From NCBI RefSeq assembly GCF_001292625.1, contig NZ_LAJH01000007.1, forward strand, positions 1 through 55,834: a stretch of DNA of 55,834 nucleotides, given 5' to 3'. Shown here one piece after another: positions 42,113 through 51,015 of the stretch. The position numbers and the translations under genes were made by a program. Position 1 is the stretch's first letter, and every line of letters begins with the position of its first letter. The DNA is from Shimia sp. SK013 (GTDB lineage: Bacteria; Pseudomonadota; Alphaproteobacteria; Rhodobacterales; Rhodobacteraceae). Under the pieces are notes generated by a model that saw only the letters and a list, made by a program, of their open reading frames with translations, had not been told where the DNA came from and did no database searches.

Positions 42113-42126
42113 TGAACGATCGTTCA
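42113..42126. promoter_or_regulatory. TetR-type palindrome upstream of the dehalogenase
   Basis: TGAACGATCGTTCA is a perfect 14-bp palindrome, 69 bases before the dehalogenase ATG, resembling TetR-family operators (TGAACG-type half sites). No TetR gene is in the window, so the cognate regulator must be elsewhere. Confidence 0.55.
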
Positions 42127-42195
42127 TTTTGACCTTGCCAGCCGCCGACATGCCGTGCAGTTTGGGCCGGACCAAAGCGAGAGGGAGCGCCAGCG

Positions 42196-45100
42196 ATGGG
42201 GATCAAGTTTTTTTCAGACAAAGCGCGGCCTGTGCATTTGGGACCATATCCGCTTGAGCGTCTGGCGCGCGGGTCGCTCCCTGATTTTGCGCAGGTGCCG
42301 CTTGACACGGCGTTGAGTTTCGCCCGCCCTGAACAGCCCGAAAGCATTGTGAATGCGATGGGAGAGTTCCAGGCGATGATGGACGCCTTGCGCGACGGTT
42401 TTGTAAACAGCGAACAGTCCGAAGTGCCTGCGGATCCACAAGAACGTGCAAACCATATGAAGGCCTTTGGCTATTTCAACGACACATCTATGGTCGGTGT
42501 CGGGCCTGTGCCAGTGGAAGCCATCCTGTCAGAGTCGCGCCGTAACCCGGAAATTGATCGACTATCTGAGGCGCTAAAAACACGTCAAACCAAGACTTTG
42601 GCCTCCGGTATTGATCTTATTATGGCGGATCTCAAGGACAGCATGCAGGCGCCGCCCTCCGGCATTGAAGGGCAAGGTAATGCGCTTGTTTTCCTAATTG
42701 AACATTTGCGCGACCCTGAGCGTGGCGAGCCTGGCAGTGACTGGATCTTGGATGCACAAGACCACCGTGCCTGCTTGCGGGCGTCGGAGACTGCAATTGT
42801 CATTGCAAACTACATTCGTCTGCTGGGATGGAAGGCCAAGGCACACACAGCAACTTCGACGGATGTTGATCTGGGTCGGCTGGGCGTTGCGGCTGGACTG
42901 CTAAGCCCAGAAGACGGCCTATTGGTGGCGCCATGGTTGGGCACACGCTACGGGTTGGCGGTGGTGACCACCGACATGGAATTGGCCCATGATAAACCCT
43001 TGGCACCTATGGCGAATCAGCCATGGTTCCATACACAGGGGCCAGCATGGTGGTTGGGCAAAGGCTTTGCCAAATCCAGCCTGAACCGCGATCCGTATCG
43101 CAATCGCGACTATGCCAAGGGCGCGCATCCGTTTGAGCGACTGAAGCGCGTTGAAACCCCGACGACGTTTATCGACGAAGCCCGCGTTGCAAGGGTGCCA
43201 AAGCGCGCTGATATGTTCGCGCGCGCGCAATTCGGCGACATGGGCAAGCCGTTGCAGGACGGTGCAAAAGGGGGTCACTACGCCCGAAAAGCCGCCCCAA
43301 GTATGGCGCAACGCCGGGCGCTTGGCGCGTTTGTTGTGTTGCAGGATGGTGAGAGTGCTCAGACAAATAGACCAACAAATTCAGAGCGTAACGCGGCAAA
43401 TGTAAAAGCCGCATGCTACTTTCTTGGCGTTGATGCAGTTGGCACAAGCCGCTGCCCGGACTGGACATGGTACAGCCACGACGCGACCGGTGAGCCGATC
43501 ATACCGCCGCATGATCAGGCGATCAGTATGATTGTTGATCAGGGCTATGAAACCATGGAAGGCGCCAGCGGGGACGACTGGATAAGTGTGGCGCAGTCAA
43601 TGCGTGCGTATCTGCGCTTTTCTTTGTTGGGCGGTGTGATCGCGCAGCAAATTCGAAATGTCGGTTACAAAGCCAAAGCCCATACAGTGATGGACGGTGA
43701 GGTATTGCAGCCGCCGTTGTTGCTGTTGTCGGGCTTGGGCGAAGTGAGCCGCATTGGTGAAGTGATCCTCAATCCATACCTTGGACCGCGCCTAAAATCT
43801 GGTGCCGTGACCACGGACATGCCGATGGATCACGATCAACCCATTGATTTCGGACTGCAAAGTTTCTGTGAGAGCTGCAACAAATGCGCGCGTGAATGCC
43901 CGTCTGGCGCCATCACTGCGGGCCCAAAACGCATGTTCAACGGGTATGAAATCTGGAAATCCGACAGCCAGAAATGCGCCACATATCGTATCACCACACC
44001 GGGCGGCGCGATGTGCGGGCGGTGCATGAAAACCTGTCCGTGGAACCTTGAAGGCCTGTTTGCCGAAGCGCCTTTCCGCTGGGCCGCGAGTAATTTTCCC
44101 AGTCTTGCCAAGCCTTTGGCCAAACTTGACGACGCTGTCGGCAACGGCGGACTGAATGACGTCAAGAAGTGGTGGTGGGACCTGGAGCTTGAAGGTGACG
44201 GCGCGTACCGACCCGCGAAAGCCCCTCTGAACCGCCGTGATTTACAGGTCGATCTGGACCTAAAGTATGAGGACCAGACGCTTGCGGTCTATCCCGCGCC
44301 GCTTGCGCCGCATCCGTGGCCATATCCGTTTCCGATGGATCGGGAGGCAGGGATTTCAGCTTATGAATCAATGGTTTCGGCTGAAGAGTATAAGTCCCGA
44401 ATTGCGCAGGGAGACATGTCGGTCGTGCACAAGTATAGCGTTCCGTCGGTGGCGGATGCACCGGTTGTGCGTGTGGAAATCAGTGCGGTAGAGGCCATGA
44501 CATCCGATGTCAGCAAATATGAATTCCGCAGTTTGGATGGCGCGGACTTGCCGCCGTGGACGGCAGGGGCGCATTTGGATGTGTTGGTCGCGCCAGAATT
44601 CTTGCGCCAATACAGTATGTCGGGCGATCCTGAGGACCGGACCAAATACCAGATCGGCGTCTTGCGCGAAGATGAGGGACGGGGCGGAAGTGCTTTTCTT
44701 CACAGGATTTTTTCCGAAGGCCGCAAGGTATTTGTCTCCAAACCGATCAATCACTTCGGGCTGGACGAAACCGCAACCAAAACATTTCTGATGGGCGGAG
44801 GAATTGGCATCACGCCAATGATTGCCTTTGCCCACCGGCTGCATGATTTGGGTGCGGATTTCGAATTGCACTATTCCGCAAGCCGCAAGGATGGCGCCGG
44901 ATATGTTAATGATCTCAAAGAGATGGAGTGGTCTGACAGGGTTACGTTCCACTTCTCGGATGAAGGCACTCGGGCCGATCTGGATCAGGTGTTGGACGGA
45001 TTTCAGGAAGGTTGGCATGTCTATACCTGCGGTCCGGACCGGTTCATGGAGGGCGTTATGTCCGCGGCCGAGAGTCAGGGTTTCCCGGAAGACGCGCGGC

Positions 45101-45408
45101 ATCTGGAGTATTTCAGCGTTCCGGAACAGCCGGACTATGAAAATTTCGATTTCAAAATGAAGTTGAAGGACGGTCGAGAACTGCTTGTTCCTGCTGATAA
45201 AATTGCGACCGATGTTCTGCTTGAGAACGGTGTTCACGTCGATGTCAAATGCAGCGACGGAATCTGCGGTGTTTGCAAATGCGGGCTGGTGTCTGGCGAG
45301 GTGGAGCATCGAGATTTTGTGCTATCCAACAAGCAGCGCGAGACGTCTGTGATCTTGTGTCAGAGCCGCGCCAAAGAAGACGGTGGCGTGATCGAGATCG
45401 ATCTTTAG
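42196..45408 (+). CDS. Self-sufficient reductive dehalogenase (RdhA fused to flavin/2Fe-2S reductase)
   Basis: A 1070-aa cytoplasmic B12-dependent dehalogenase like NpRdhA of Nitratireductor. The first ~690 residues are the corrinoid part with Tyr426 (TWYSHD), Arg532 (LGPRLK) as candidate catalytic residues, and two 4Fe-4S clusters (CxxCxxCxxxC at Cys558/561/564/568 and Cys594-x12-Cys607-xx-Cys610-xxx-Cys614). Then an NAD(P)H/FMN domain (RQYS at 804-807, GGGIGITP 867-874) and a plant-type 2Fe-2S domain (Cys1019, 1024, 1027, 1055). It lacks a Tat signal, so it is not the membrane-anchored respiratory type. It would remove halogen from an aromatic such as a halophenol or hydroxybenzoate, with NAD(P)H as donor; the substrate is inferred. 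Confidence 0.88.
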   Translation: MGIKFFSDKARPVHLGPYPLERLARGSLPDFAQVPLDTALSFARPEQPESIVNAMGEFQAMMDALRDGFVNSEQSEVPADPQERANHMKAFGYFNDTSMVGVGPVPVEAILSESRRNPEIDRLSEALKTRQTKTLASGIDLIMADLKDSMQAPPSGIEGQGNALVFLIEHLRDPERGEPGSDWILDAQDHRACLRASETAIVIANYIRLLGWKAKAHTATSTDVDLGRLGVAAGLLSPEDGLLVAPWLGTRYGLAVVTTDMELAHDKPLAPMANQPWFHTQGPAWWLGKGFAKSSLNRDPYRNRDYAKGAHPFERLKRVETPTTFIDEARVARVPKRADMFARAQFGDMGKPLQDGAKGGHYARKAAPSMAQRRALGAFVVLQDGESAQTNRPTNSERNAANVKAACYFLGVDAVGTSRCPDWTWYSHDATGEPIIPPHDQAISMIVDQGYETMEGASGDDWISVAQSMRAYLRFSLLGGVIAQQIRNVGYKAKAHTVMDGEVLQPPLLLLSGLGEVSRIGEVILNPYLGPRLKSGAVTTDMPMDHDQPIDFGLQSFCESCNKCARECPSGAITAGPKRMFNGYEIWKSDSQKCATYRITTPGGAMCGRCMKTCPWNLEGLFAEAPFRWAASNFPSLAKPLAKLDDAVGNGGLNDVKKWWWDLELEGDGAYRPAKAPLNRRDLQVDLDLKYEDQTLAVYPAPLAPHPWPYPFPMDREAGISAYESMVSAEEYKSRIAQGDMSVVHKYSVPSVADAPVVRVEISAVEAMTSDVSKYEFRSLDGADLPPWTAGAHLDVLVAPEFLRQYSMSGDPEDRTKYQIGVLREDEGRGGSAFLHRIFSEGRKVFVSKPINHFGLDETATKTFLMGGGIGITPMIAFAHRLHDLGADFELHYSASRKDGAGYVNDLKEMEWSDRVTFHFSDEGTRADLDQVLDGFQEGWHVYTCGPDRFMEGVMSAAESQGFPEDARHLEYFSVPEQPDYENFDFKMKLKDGRELLVPADKIATDVLLENGVHVDVKCSDGICGVCKCGLVSGEVEHRDFVLSNKQRETSVILCQSRAKEDGGVIEIDL

Positions 45409-45475
45409 CCCCCGAAATCGGGTTTCGGTATTGCGTCGGTATCGCGGCTGTATTGCATCGGTGTGATGTTGGGGC

Positions 45476-46108
45476 CTAGTGGAGGCCGCTTTGTCCGATT
45501 TCTAGGAGAGCACTGATGATGAGATCGGCGGCCACAGAGGCGAGGATCATCCCCATCACACGGCTAACGATTGCCGCGCCGGAGTTACCAATCAGCCGAA
45601 TGATGGGACCGGCCGCCAGCATACAGAGATATGCAATCAGCACTACCAGCAGCATCACTCCGGCTGTGATCGCCTGATCAACGGCTGCAAATTCGTTGTT
45701 GTCGGTCAGCAGCACAATGGCCAGCATGGCACCGGGGGAAGCCAGAGACGGCACCGCTAAGGGAAAGACAGCCGGAGACGGTCGTTGGTCAAGGTTCGCG
45801 TCCGCATCGGTGGTGTGAATGTCGGCGTCCTGTTTTGCTTCGCCAAAAATCATCGTCAAAGCGAAGATGAACAAGATGATCCCGCCAGCGGTCTGGAACG
45901 ACAATAGGCTGATGCCCAGTGCGTCAATCAGAAGCTGTCCAAACAACAGGAAGAACAGCAACACCCCAGCGGCAATACTTGCAGCGAGCAATGCTGTCTT
46001 GCGCCGCTCGGGCGCGGTCATAGCGGCGGTTACGGCGATAAACACCGGCACAGTTCCAATTGGGTCGATCACAACCCATAGGGTGACAAAACGGTCTAGC
46101 AAATCCAT
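45476..46108 (-). CDS. MarC-family integral membrane protein
   Basis: A 210-aa protein with about six helices. It begins MDLLDRFVTLWVVIDPIGTVPVFIAVT, the MarC hallmark (LxxIDPxGxxPxF), followed by a polar loop (FGEAKQDADIHTTDAD) and SLASPGAMLAIVLL. I use Met at 46108 because the family starts here; an earlier ATG (46159) would add 17 non-conserved residues. Function of the family is unknown. It lies downstream of ackA on the same strand, ~80 bases away. Confidence 0.87.
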   Translation of the reverse strand: MDLLDRFVTLWVVIDPIGTVPVFIAVTAAMTAPERRKTALLAASIAAGVLLFFLLFGQLLIDALGISLLSFQTAGGIILFIFALTMIFGEAKQDADIHTTDADANLDQRPSPAVFPLAVPSLASPGAMLAIVLLTDNNEFAAVDQAITAGVMLLVVLIAYLCMLAAGPIIRLIGNSGAAIVSRVMGMILASVAADLIISALLEIGQSGLH

Positions 46109-46186
46109 GTGATGACTTGACCATGTTTGCGCGGGCAGGTCACGCAAAACCGTCGGCAAAAAAATGGACGCGCGAAGAGACGCCGG

Positions 46187-47350
46187 TCAGTTGGTTACCA
46201 AGCGGCGGGTTTCGCCAGCAATGATGCCTTCTTCGTCGGTGGGGATGACGTGGGCAGCAAGTCGGCTGCCTTCGCAGGTGATGCGGCTGTTGCCAGCGGC
46301 GTTGGCAGTGTTGTCGATTTCCGCGCCCATCCAGACGCAGCCCTGAAGGATTCGGGCCCGCACGGCGGCGGAGTTCTCGCCAATACCACCGGTGAAAACC
46401 AACGCATCCAGACCACCCAGAGTGGCCGCCAACGCGCCGATTTTCTTTATTGCCTGATAGGCGAACAGGTCGACGGCTTCGGCTGCCATCGGACTGTCGG
46501 AACTCAGAAGGTCGCGCATGTCCGAACTGATGCCGGAAACACCCAGAAGGCCGGACTTGCTGCCCAGAGTGTCCTCGATTTCGGCGACGGACATGCCGCG
46601 ATCACGCAGCATGTGGAAGATCACGCCGGGGTCGAGTTCGCCACAGCGTCGGCCCATTACAAGACCATCAAGCGCGGTGTAGCCCATGGTTGTCGCGACC
46701 GATTGCATATTTTGCATGGCGCACATTGAGGCGCCGTTGCCGAGGTGGGCAACAATCACGCGGCCATTTGGGCGGTCGAGATGGTGGGGCAGTTGGGTGG
46801 AAATAAAGTGATAGCTGAGGCCGTGAAACCCGTAGCGGAGCACGCCATCGTCGGAAAATTCCCGAGGGATGGCAAAGAGTTGCGCGATGCGTGGTTGGGT
46901 GCGGTGAAAGGCAGTGTCAAAGCAGGCGACCTGAGGAATGTCGGGCCAGCGGCGTGCGACGGCGCGGATGCCTGCAAGGTTGTGCGGTTGGTGTGCGGGC
47001 GCGAGCGGCGCCAAAATTTCGAGCTTGGCAATCACGTCGTCTGTGACGCGGGCGGGGGCCGCAAAATCACGTCCGCCGTGCACCACGCGGTGGCCTGCGC
47101 CCACGATACGCAGCGCATCACTTAGGCTTGCGATGTGGTTGAGCAGCCAGTCCAACACCTCGGCGTGGGTGGCGTCAGGCGCAACCGGCAGATCAATTGA
47201 GGCGGCTCCGCCGTGATAAGCGGGGCCGATGCCGATGCGGTCGACCTGTCCGTGCAGATGCTGTGTCAGGTCGGTGCCGTAGACCGCGTATTTGATAGAT
47301 GACGATCCGGCGTTCAGAACGAGATAGGCGTCTTGTTTCTGCGCGCTCAC
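46187..47350 (-). CDS. ackA: Acetate kinase
   Basis: A 387-aa cytoplasmic enzyme (normal length) that interconverts acetyl-phosphate and acetate with ADP/ATP. It begins LVLNAGSSSIKYAVY (the N-terminal phosphate motif), has GHRVVHGG, FDTAFH and YRYGFHG-like GFHGLSYHF, HLGNGASM, and TALDGLVMG, then the late FTGGIGENS. It starts 47348-47350 as ATGA inside the pta stop, so the two are translationally coupled. Confidence 0.96.
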   Translation of the reverse strand: MSAQKQDAYLVLNAGSSSIKYAVYGTDLTQHLHGQVDRIGIGPAYHGGAASIDLPVAPDATHAEVLDWLLNHIASLSDALRIVGAGHRVVHGGRDFAAPARVTDDVIAKLEILAPLAPAHQPHNLAGIRAVARRWPDIPQVACFDTAFHRTQPRIAQLFAIPREFSDDGVLRYGFHGLSYHFISTQLPHHLDRPNGRVIVAHLGNGASMCAMQNMQSVATTMGYTALDGLVMGRRCGELDPGVIFHMLRDRGMSVAEIEDTLGSKSGLLGVSGISSDMRDLLSSDSPMAAEAVDLFAYQAIKKIGALAATLGGLDALVFTGGIGENSAAVRARILQGCVWMGAEIDNTANAAGNSRITCEGSRLAAHVIPTDEEGIIAGETRRLVTN

Positions 47351-48300
47351 ATCACGGCCTTTCCAAGGTTGTGGTGCACCATCAGCTGCGCCAAGGCGGC
47401 GGAGACCAAGCGGGACAGTGTGCCGTCTGCACGGCTGGTCAGCATGATCGGAACGCGCGCGCCCAGCACCAGACCGGCGCTGTCGGCACCGGCGAGATAC
47501 ATCAGCTGTTTCGCGATCATATTGCCCGCCTCTAGGTCGGGCGCGACAAGAATGTCTGCATCGCCCGGCACGTCGGACACCACGCCTTTGGTCTTGGCGG
47601 CCTCGGCTGAGATGGCGTTGTCAAAGGCCAGCGGGCCTTCGAGGATGCCGCCGGTGATCTGGCCACGGTCCGCCATTTTACAGAGCGCTGCGGCCTCCAG
47701 CGTTGAGGGGATCTTGGGATAGATGGTTTCCAGCGCCGACAGGATCGCCACTTTGGGGATGGCGACGCCAAGCGCTTGGGCCAGACCGATGGCGTTTTGC
47801 ACGATGTCGGCTTTGACCATCAGGTCTGGGAAGATGTTGATCGCGGCGTCGGTGATCAAAAGCGGTTTCGGGTAGGCCGGCACATCCAGAACAAAGACGT
47901 GGCTCATGCGGCGTGCGGTGCGCAGGCCTGTGGTTTTGTCGACCACCGCGCCCATGACCTCGTCAGTGTGCAGCGCGCCTTTCATCAGAGCTTGCGCGCG
48001 GCCCTCGCGCACCAAGCGCACCGAGGTTTCGGCGCTTTCGTGGCTGTGGGCGGTGTCGACAATCTCGAGGCCAGCGATATCCAGACCTGCCTCTTTGGCG
48101 GCGTCATTGATGCGGGCCGTCGGGCCAACAAGGATCGGGGTGATCAGCGTGTGATCGCGCGCCGCAAGCGCGCCTTCGAGCGAGGCCGCGTCACAGGGGT
48201 GCACAATCGCCGTAGTGATCGGATCAAGCGGTGCTGTGGCCTTGAGCATGGCATCAAAGCTGTTCTGGTGGGGGGCGTTCGGGTCCAAGGGAATCTCCAC
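47347..48300 (-). CDS. pta: Phosphate acetyltransferase (short type)
   Basis: A 317-aa cytoplasmic transferase, acetyl-CoA + phosphate to acetyl-phosphate. It lacks the N-terminal P-loop and DRTGG domains of long E. coli-type Pta and has the PTA_PTB core (ALMKGALHTDEVMGAVV, SHVFVLDVPAYPKPLLITDAAINI, QITGGILEGPLAFDNAIS). Phosphate butyryltransferase is a less likely alternative, since ackA overlaps it. In sulfonate-degrading relatives this short Pta takes acetyl-phosphate from Xsc, which may be its job with the hps/com genes at 26-32 kb. Confidence 0.93.
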   Translation of the reverse strand: MEIPLDPNAPHQNSFDAMLKATAPLDPITTAIVHPCDAASLEGALAARDHTLITPILVGPTARINDAAKEAGLDIAGLEIVDTAHSHESAETSVRLVREGRAQALMKGALHTDEVMGAVVDKTTGLRTARRMSHVFVLDVPAYPKPLLITDAAINIFPDLMVKADIVQNAIGLAQALGVAIPKVAILSALETIYPKIPSTLEAAALCKMADRGQITGGILEGPLAFDNAISAEAAKTKGVVSDVPGDADILVAPDLEAGNMIAKQLMYLAGADSAGLVLGARVPIMLTSRADGTLSRLVSAALAQLMVHHNLGKAVM

Positions 48301-48437
48301 AACTGAATGTCATATGATCAATAGCCGCATTGGTTTGCTGAAATGCAAAACCTTGCGGGATGGGCGCAGTTTTGCTGCGTGGCGGCAATCTGGCAAGGGT
48401 GTCTGAAAGGAAGGGGGCGAAGAAGGCCCCACATGCG

Positions 48438-48944
48438 TTAAATGCCCTGCGCGAAGGTGCCGTAATCGCGTTGTGCAAAAATAAGCGGCGCACCTGTGTT
48501 GAGCAGCACGTGGGTCACGTTGCCGACCATGATGACATGATCGCCCGCGTCATGGGTCGCGGCGGTGGTGCATTCAAAACGGGCGAGGCAATCGTCAAAG
48601 ATTGGCGCGCCGTTGGCACCGTCTTGGCGGTCGACAAGATCAAAGGCATCGGCGCGGCGGGCAAATTCCAGCGCCAGCGCGTGCTGGTCATGGCGCAGCA
48701 CGTGAATGGCGTAGTGCTGTGCAGGAGCAAAGGCTTCAAGCCGGTCAGAAGTTTTTGCAGGGCACCAGAGCACCATCGGTGGCTCAAGTGAGACAGAGGC
48801 AAAGGAATTGGCGGTCATTCCGACGGGGCCGGTGTCGGTCATGGTGGTGATGACGGTCACGCCCGTAGAAAAGCTTCCCAACGCGTTGCGATAGGGGCGT
48901 TGATTTTCGGGGGTGGGTTCAAAAACCTCGGAAATGATGTCCAT
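48438..48944 (-). CDS. Flavin reductase-like FMN-binding protein
   Basis: A ~168-aa protein of the flavin reductase/FMN-binding split-barrel family (DIM6/NTAB-like). It has the GSFSTGVTVITTMTDTGPVGMTANSFASVSLEPPMVLWC start and the GDHVIMVGNVTHV end. It may supply reduced FMN to a monooxygenase; partner unknown. I choose the internal Met at 48944 as start (MDIISEVFEPTPENQRPYRN); an earlier one would add 36 unconserved residues. Confidence 0.85.
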   Translation of the reverse strand: MDIISEVFEPTPENQRPYRNALGSFSTGVTVITTMTDTGPVGMTANSFASVSLEPPMVLWCPAKTSDRLEAFAPAQHYAIHVLRHDQHALALEFARRADAFDLVDRQDGANGAPIFDDCLARFECTTAATHDAGDHVIMVGNVTHVLLNTGAPLIFAQRDYGTFAQGI

Positions 48945-49070
48945 CGACGGCCTGCTGTTTGCCTGTATGCGCTTTGGGGCAGCATTGGAGGGAAATGGTG
49001 TCTGTTGCAAGAGGGTGCGCACAATTCCCACGCGGGTGCGGGATTTGTGCATGCGCCTGCGACGTGCGGG

Positions 49071-50480
49071 TCAGTTCAGATCTTCGAGCAGGCGGCCGTG
49101 TTTCTGGCACTGTTCGATTACCTTTTGCAGGGTGTCAAAGCCGCGTGATTTCAGCATTGGCACCATCCGACACAGCACCTCGGCGGTGGCTTGGGCGTCA
49201 CCAAGCGCGGTGTGGCGCAAATGATCAGGGATAGTCACGGCCAATCGCGCGCAAAGCGCGTCCAGCGTGTGGTTTTCGGTGGTGCCAAACAGGACGGCAG
49301 AAAGCAGCACAGTGTCGAGGATCGGATGTTTCCATGAAAGATCAAAGTCTTTGGAGCGGCGGTGCAGGAAGGCCATGTCAAACGGGGCGTTGTGGGCGAC
49401 GATCACAGCGTCGCGGGCGAAGTGATTGAACTCGGTGGCGACCGCTTGCAGGGGCGGGGCATCCGCCACCATGTCGTCGGTGATATGGTGTACTTTGGTG
49501 GACGCGGGCGGGATGGGGCGGCCGGGGTTCACAAAGCGGTTGATCTCTTCGCCCGGGACGATCTCGCCGCGCAGAACGCGCACGGCGCCGAGTTGAATGA
49601 TCTCGTCTATGTGCGGCAAAAGCCCCGTGGTTTCGCTGTCAAAGACCACAAAGGGCACGCGATCCATTGGCAGTTGCATCAGGTCGGACGGGCCAGAGGC
49701 GGTCAGCAGATCAAAATCATAGGTGAGCGGGCGGGCAGCATCAGGCGCGAGGTGGCTGTGCGCCTCGTCAATCAGCATCATATAGCCACGCGCAGCGCCA
49801 AGCGGTTTCAGGCGGGCGGCAAAGCTGACCTCCCCTTTGGCGCTGGTGGCCTCAAAGGCGGTTTCGCGGTCTGTTTTGACAAGCTCGTCATGGGCTGCAA
49901 GCACCGTGGCCTTGTCGAAGTATTCAAAAATAGACGCGTTCAGGCGCGGCGGGGCGATTTGCACCAGCGCGGTCGCGGCCTGACCATCATAAAGCACAAT
50001 GCGGTGGCCGGGGCCGATCAGCACGATGGCGAGAGGAATTTCCGACAGCAATGCAGTCAGTCGGTTTTTTTCGTCCGACAGAGCCTCGGTTTCAATTGCC
50101 ACCAGTTCTGCGGCGTCAAGCGTGGTGGTGTCGAGCTGCGTGGTCACTGCATCGGCGGCCGGCGCCAGATCACCAAGGTAGCGAGCCGCATGCGTGTCCA
50201 GCGGCGTGGCCACGCCGGCATGGGCGCGCACCCGCAACGTGGCGGCAAGTTTTTCGATCGGTTTGGCAACGTTTTCGTCAAATAGGAACCAGACAGCGGT
50301 GGCGAGACCCAAAAGGCCAAATCCTGCGATCACGGCAGCCAGCGTGAAGCCTGATGACACCCCATCCGTCAGGGCGCTGCGGTAGCCCGCGACCAAAGCC
50401 AGCGCCACGATGGCCATGCCGCCAAGTGCCATCAGCACAAAGAAAAGCAGGATACGCAGGCGCAGGCTGAGGTGTGTCAT
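49071..50480 (-). CDS. Membrane-anchored sensor-like protein with PAS region and DEDDh exonuclease
   Basis: A ~469-aa protein. Two helices near the N-terminus flank a short loop, then a HAMP-like segment (ENVAKPIEKLAATLRVRAH), a coiled coil and a PAS-like domain (IPLAIVLIGPGHRIVLYDGQA). The C-terminal ~190 residues are a DnaQ/DNA polymerase III epsilon-like 3'-5' exonuclease with the DEDDh signature: FDSETTG (Asp, Glu), HNAPFDMAFL (Asp), and HTALGDAQAT (His, Asp). It probably trims nucleic acid near the membrane in answer to a signal. It follows the two-TM gene (stop-to-start 1 base) in the symporter cluster. Start Met5 of the longest frame used; the upstream ATG at 50492 is possible. Confidence 0.85.
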   Translation of the reverse strand: MTHLSLRLRILLFFVLMALGGMAIVALALVAGYRSALTDGVSSGFTLAAVIAGFGLLGLATAVWFLFDENVAKPIEKLAATLRVRAHAGVATPLDTHAARYLGDLAPAADAVTTQLDTTTLDAAELVAIETEALSDEKNRLTALLSEIPLAIVLIGPGHRIVLYDGQAATALVQIAPPRLNASIFEYFDKATVLAAHDELVKTDRETAFEATSAKGEVSFAARLKPLGAARGYMMLIDEAHSHLAPDAARPLTYDFDLLTASGPSDLMQLPMDRVPFVVFDSETTGLLPHIDEIIQLGAVRVLRGEIVPGEEINRFVNPGRPIPPASTKVHHITDDMVADAPPLQAVATEFNHFARDAVIVAHNAPFDMAFLHRRSKDFDLSWKHPILDTVLLSAVLFGTTENHTLDALCARLAVTIPDHLRHTALGDAQATAEVLCRMVPMLKSRGFDTLQKVIEQCQKHGRLLEDLN

Positions 50481-50481
50481 G

Positions 50482-51000
50482 TCAGGTCTCACATAAGGCG
50501 GTTAGCAGAGGGTCGTCGGCTGGCACAGTGACCCAATCGGCCCCTTCGATGGCGCCGGTCGCGGAAAAGTCGATGGTGTCGGTAATCGCCGCGCGGCGGT
50601 TCAGGGCGCAGTCGCCCAAAACGATCAACCGATTGAGCGGCGCCCAACGGCCATAGAAATACGCGTTTGCCAGACGTTGCTCGGGCAGGGCCGTGTTGGT
50701 CTGCACAGAGGCCGTATCAAGCGCGACAAAGCGTTCGATATAGGGCGCAACATAGGTCCACGGGCGATAGAGCGCTTTGTTCTCAACCGTTTGGACAACC
50801 TCGAAGCCTTCGGGCATTGCCTCGGCGGTGCGGCCATACCAGCCATATTCAGAGGCAATGGTGGCTGTCAGCATGGCGCCGCCCGCCGCCAGCGGCACCA
50901 ACCAGCGCGGCAGGCGGTTGCCGGTCAAACGCGTGATCAGCAGCATCAGCCCTGCGCCTGCGATACCGGCGATGAAAGTGGCGACTAGTTCCAGAAACAT
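50482..51000 (-). CDS. Two-helix membrane protein of the symporter cluster, function unknown
   Basis: A 172-aa protein with two N-terminal helices (LVATFIAGIAGAGLMLLIT; LVPLAAGGAMLTATIASEYG), then a periplasmic-looking part beginning YGWYGRTAEAMPEGFEVVQ and ending with an unpaired Cys (CALNRR; TALCET). No domain recognised. It abuts the exonuclease gene and starts 15 bases after the DUF294 gene, so it is a genuine member of the cluster. Confidence 0.7.
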   Translation of the reverse strand: MFLELVATFIAGIAGAGLMLLITRLTGNRLPRWLVPLAAGGAMLTATIASEYGWYGRTAEAMPEGFEVVQTVENKALYRPWTYVAPYIERFVALDTASVQTNTALPEQRLANAYFYGRWAPLNRLIVLGDCALNRRAAITDTIDFSATGAIEGADWVTVPADDPLLTALCET

Positions 51001-51015
51001 TGGGCTGTCCTTTGG

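Noticed and set aside
44368..45309. A 313-codon minus-strand frame over the dehalogenase reductase domain
   Set aside because: Antisense shadow of the FMN/2Fe-2S domain, which has clear motifs.
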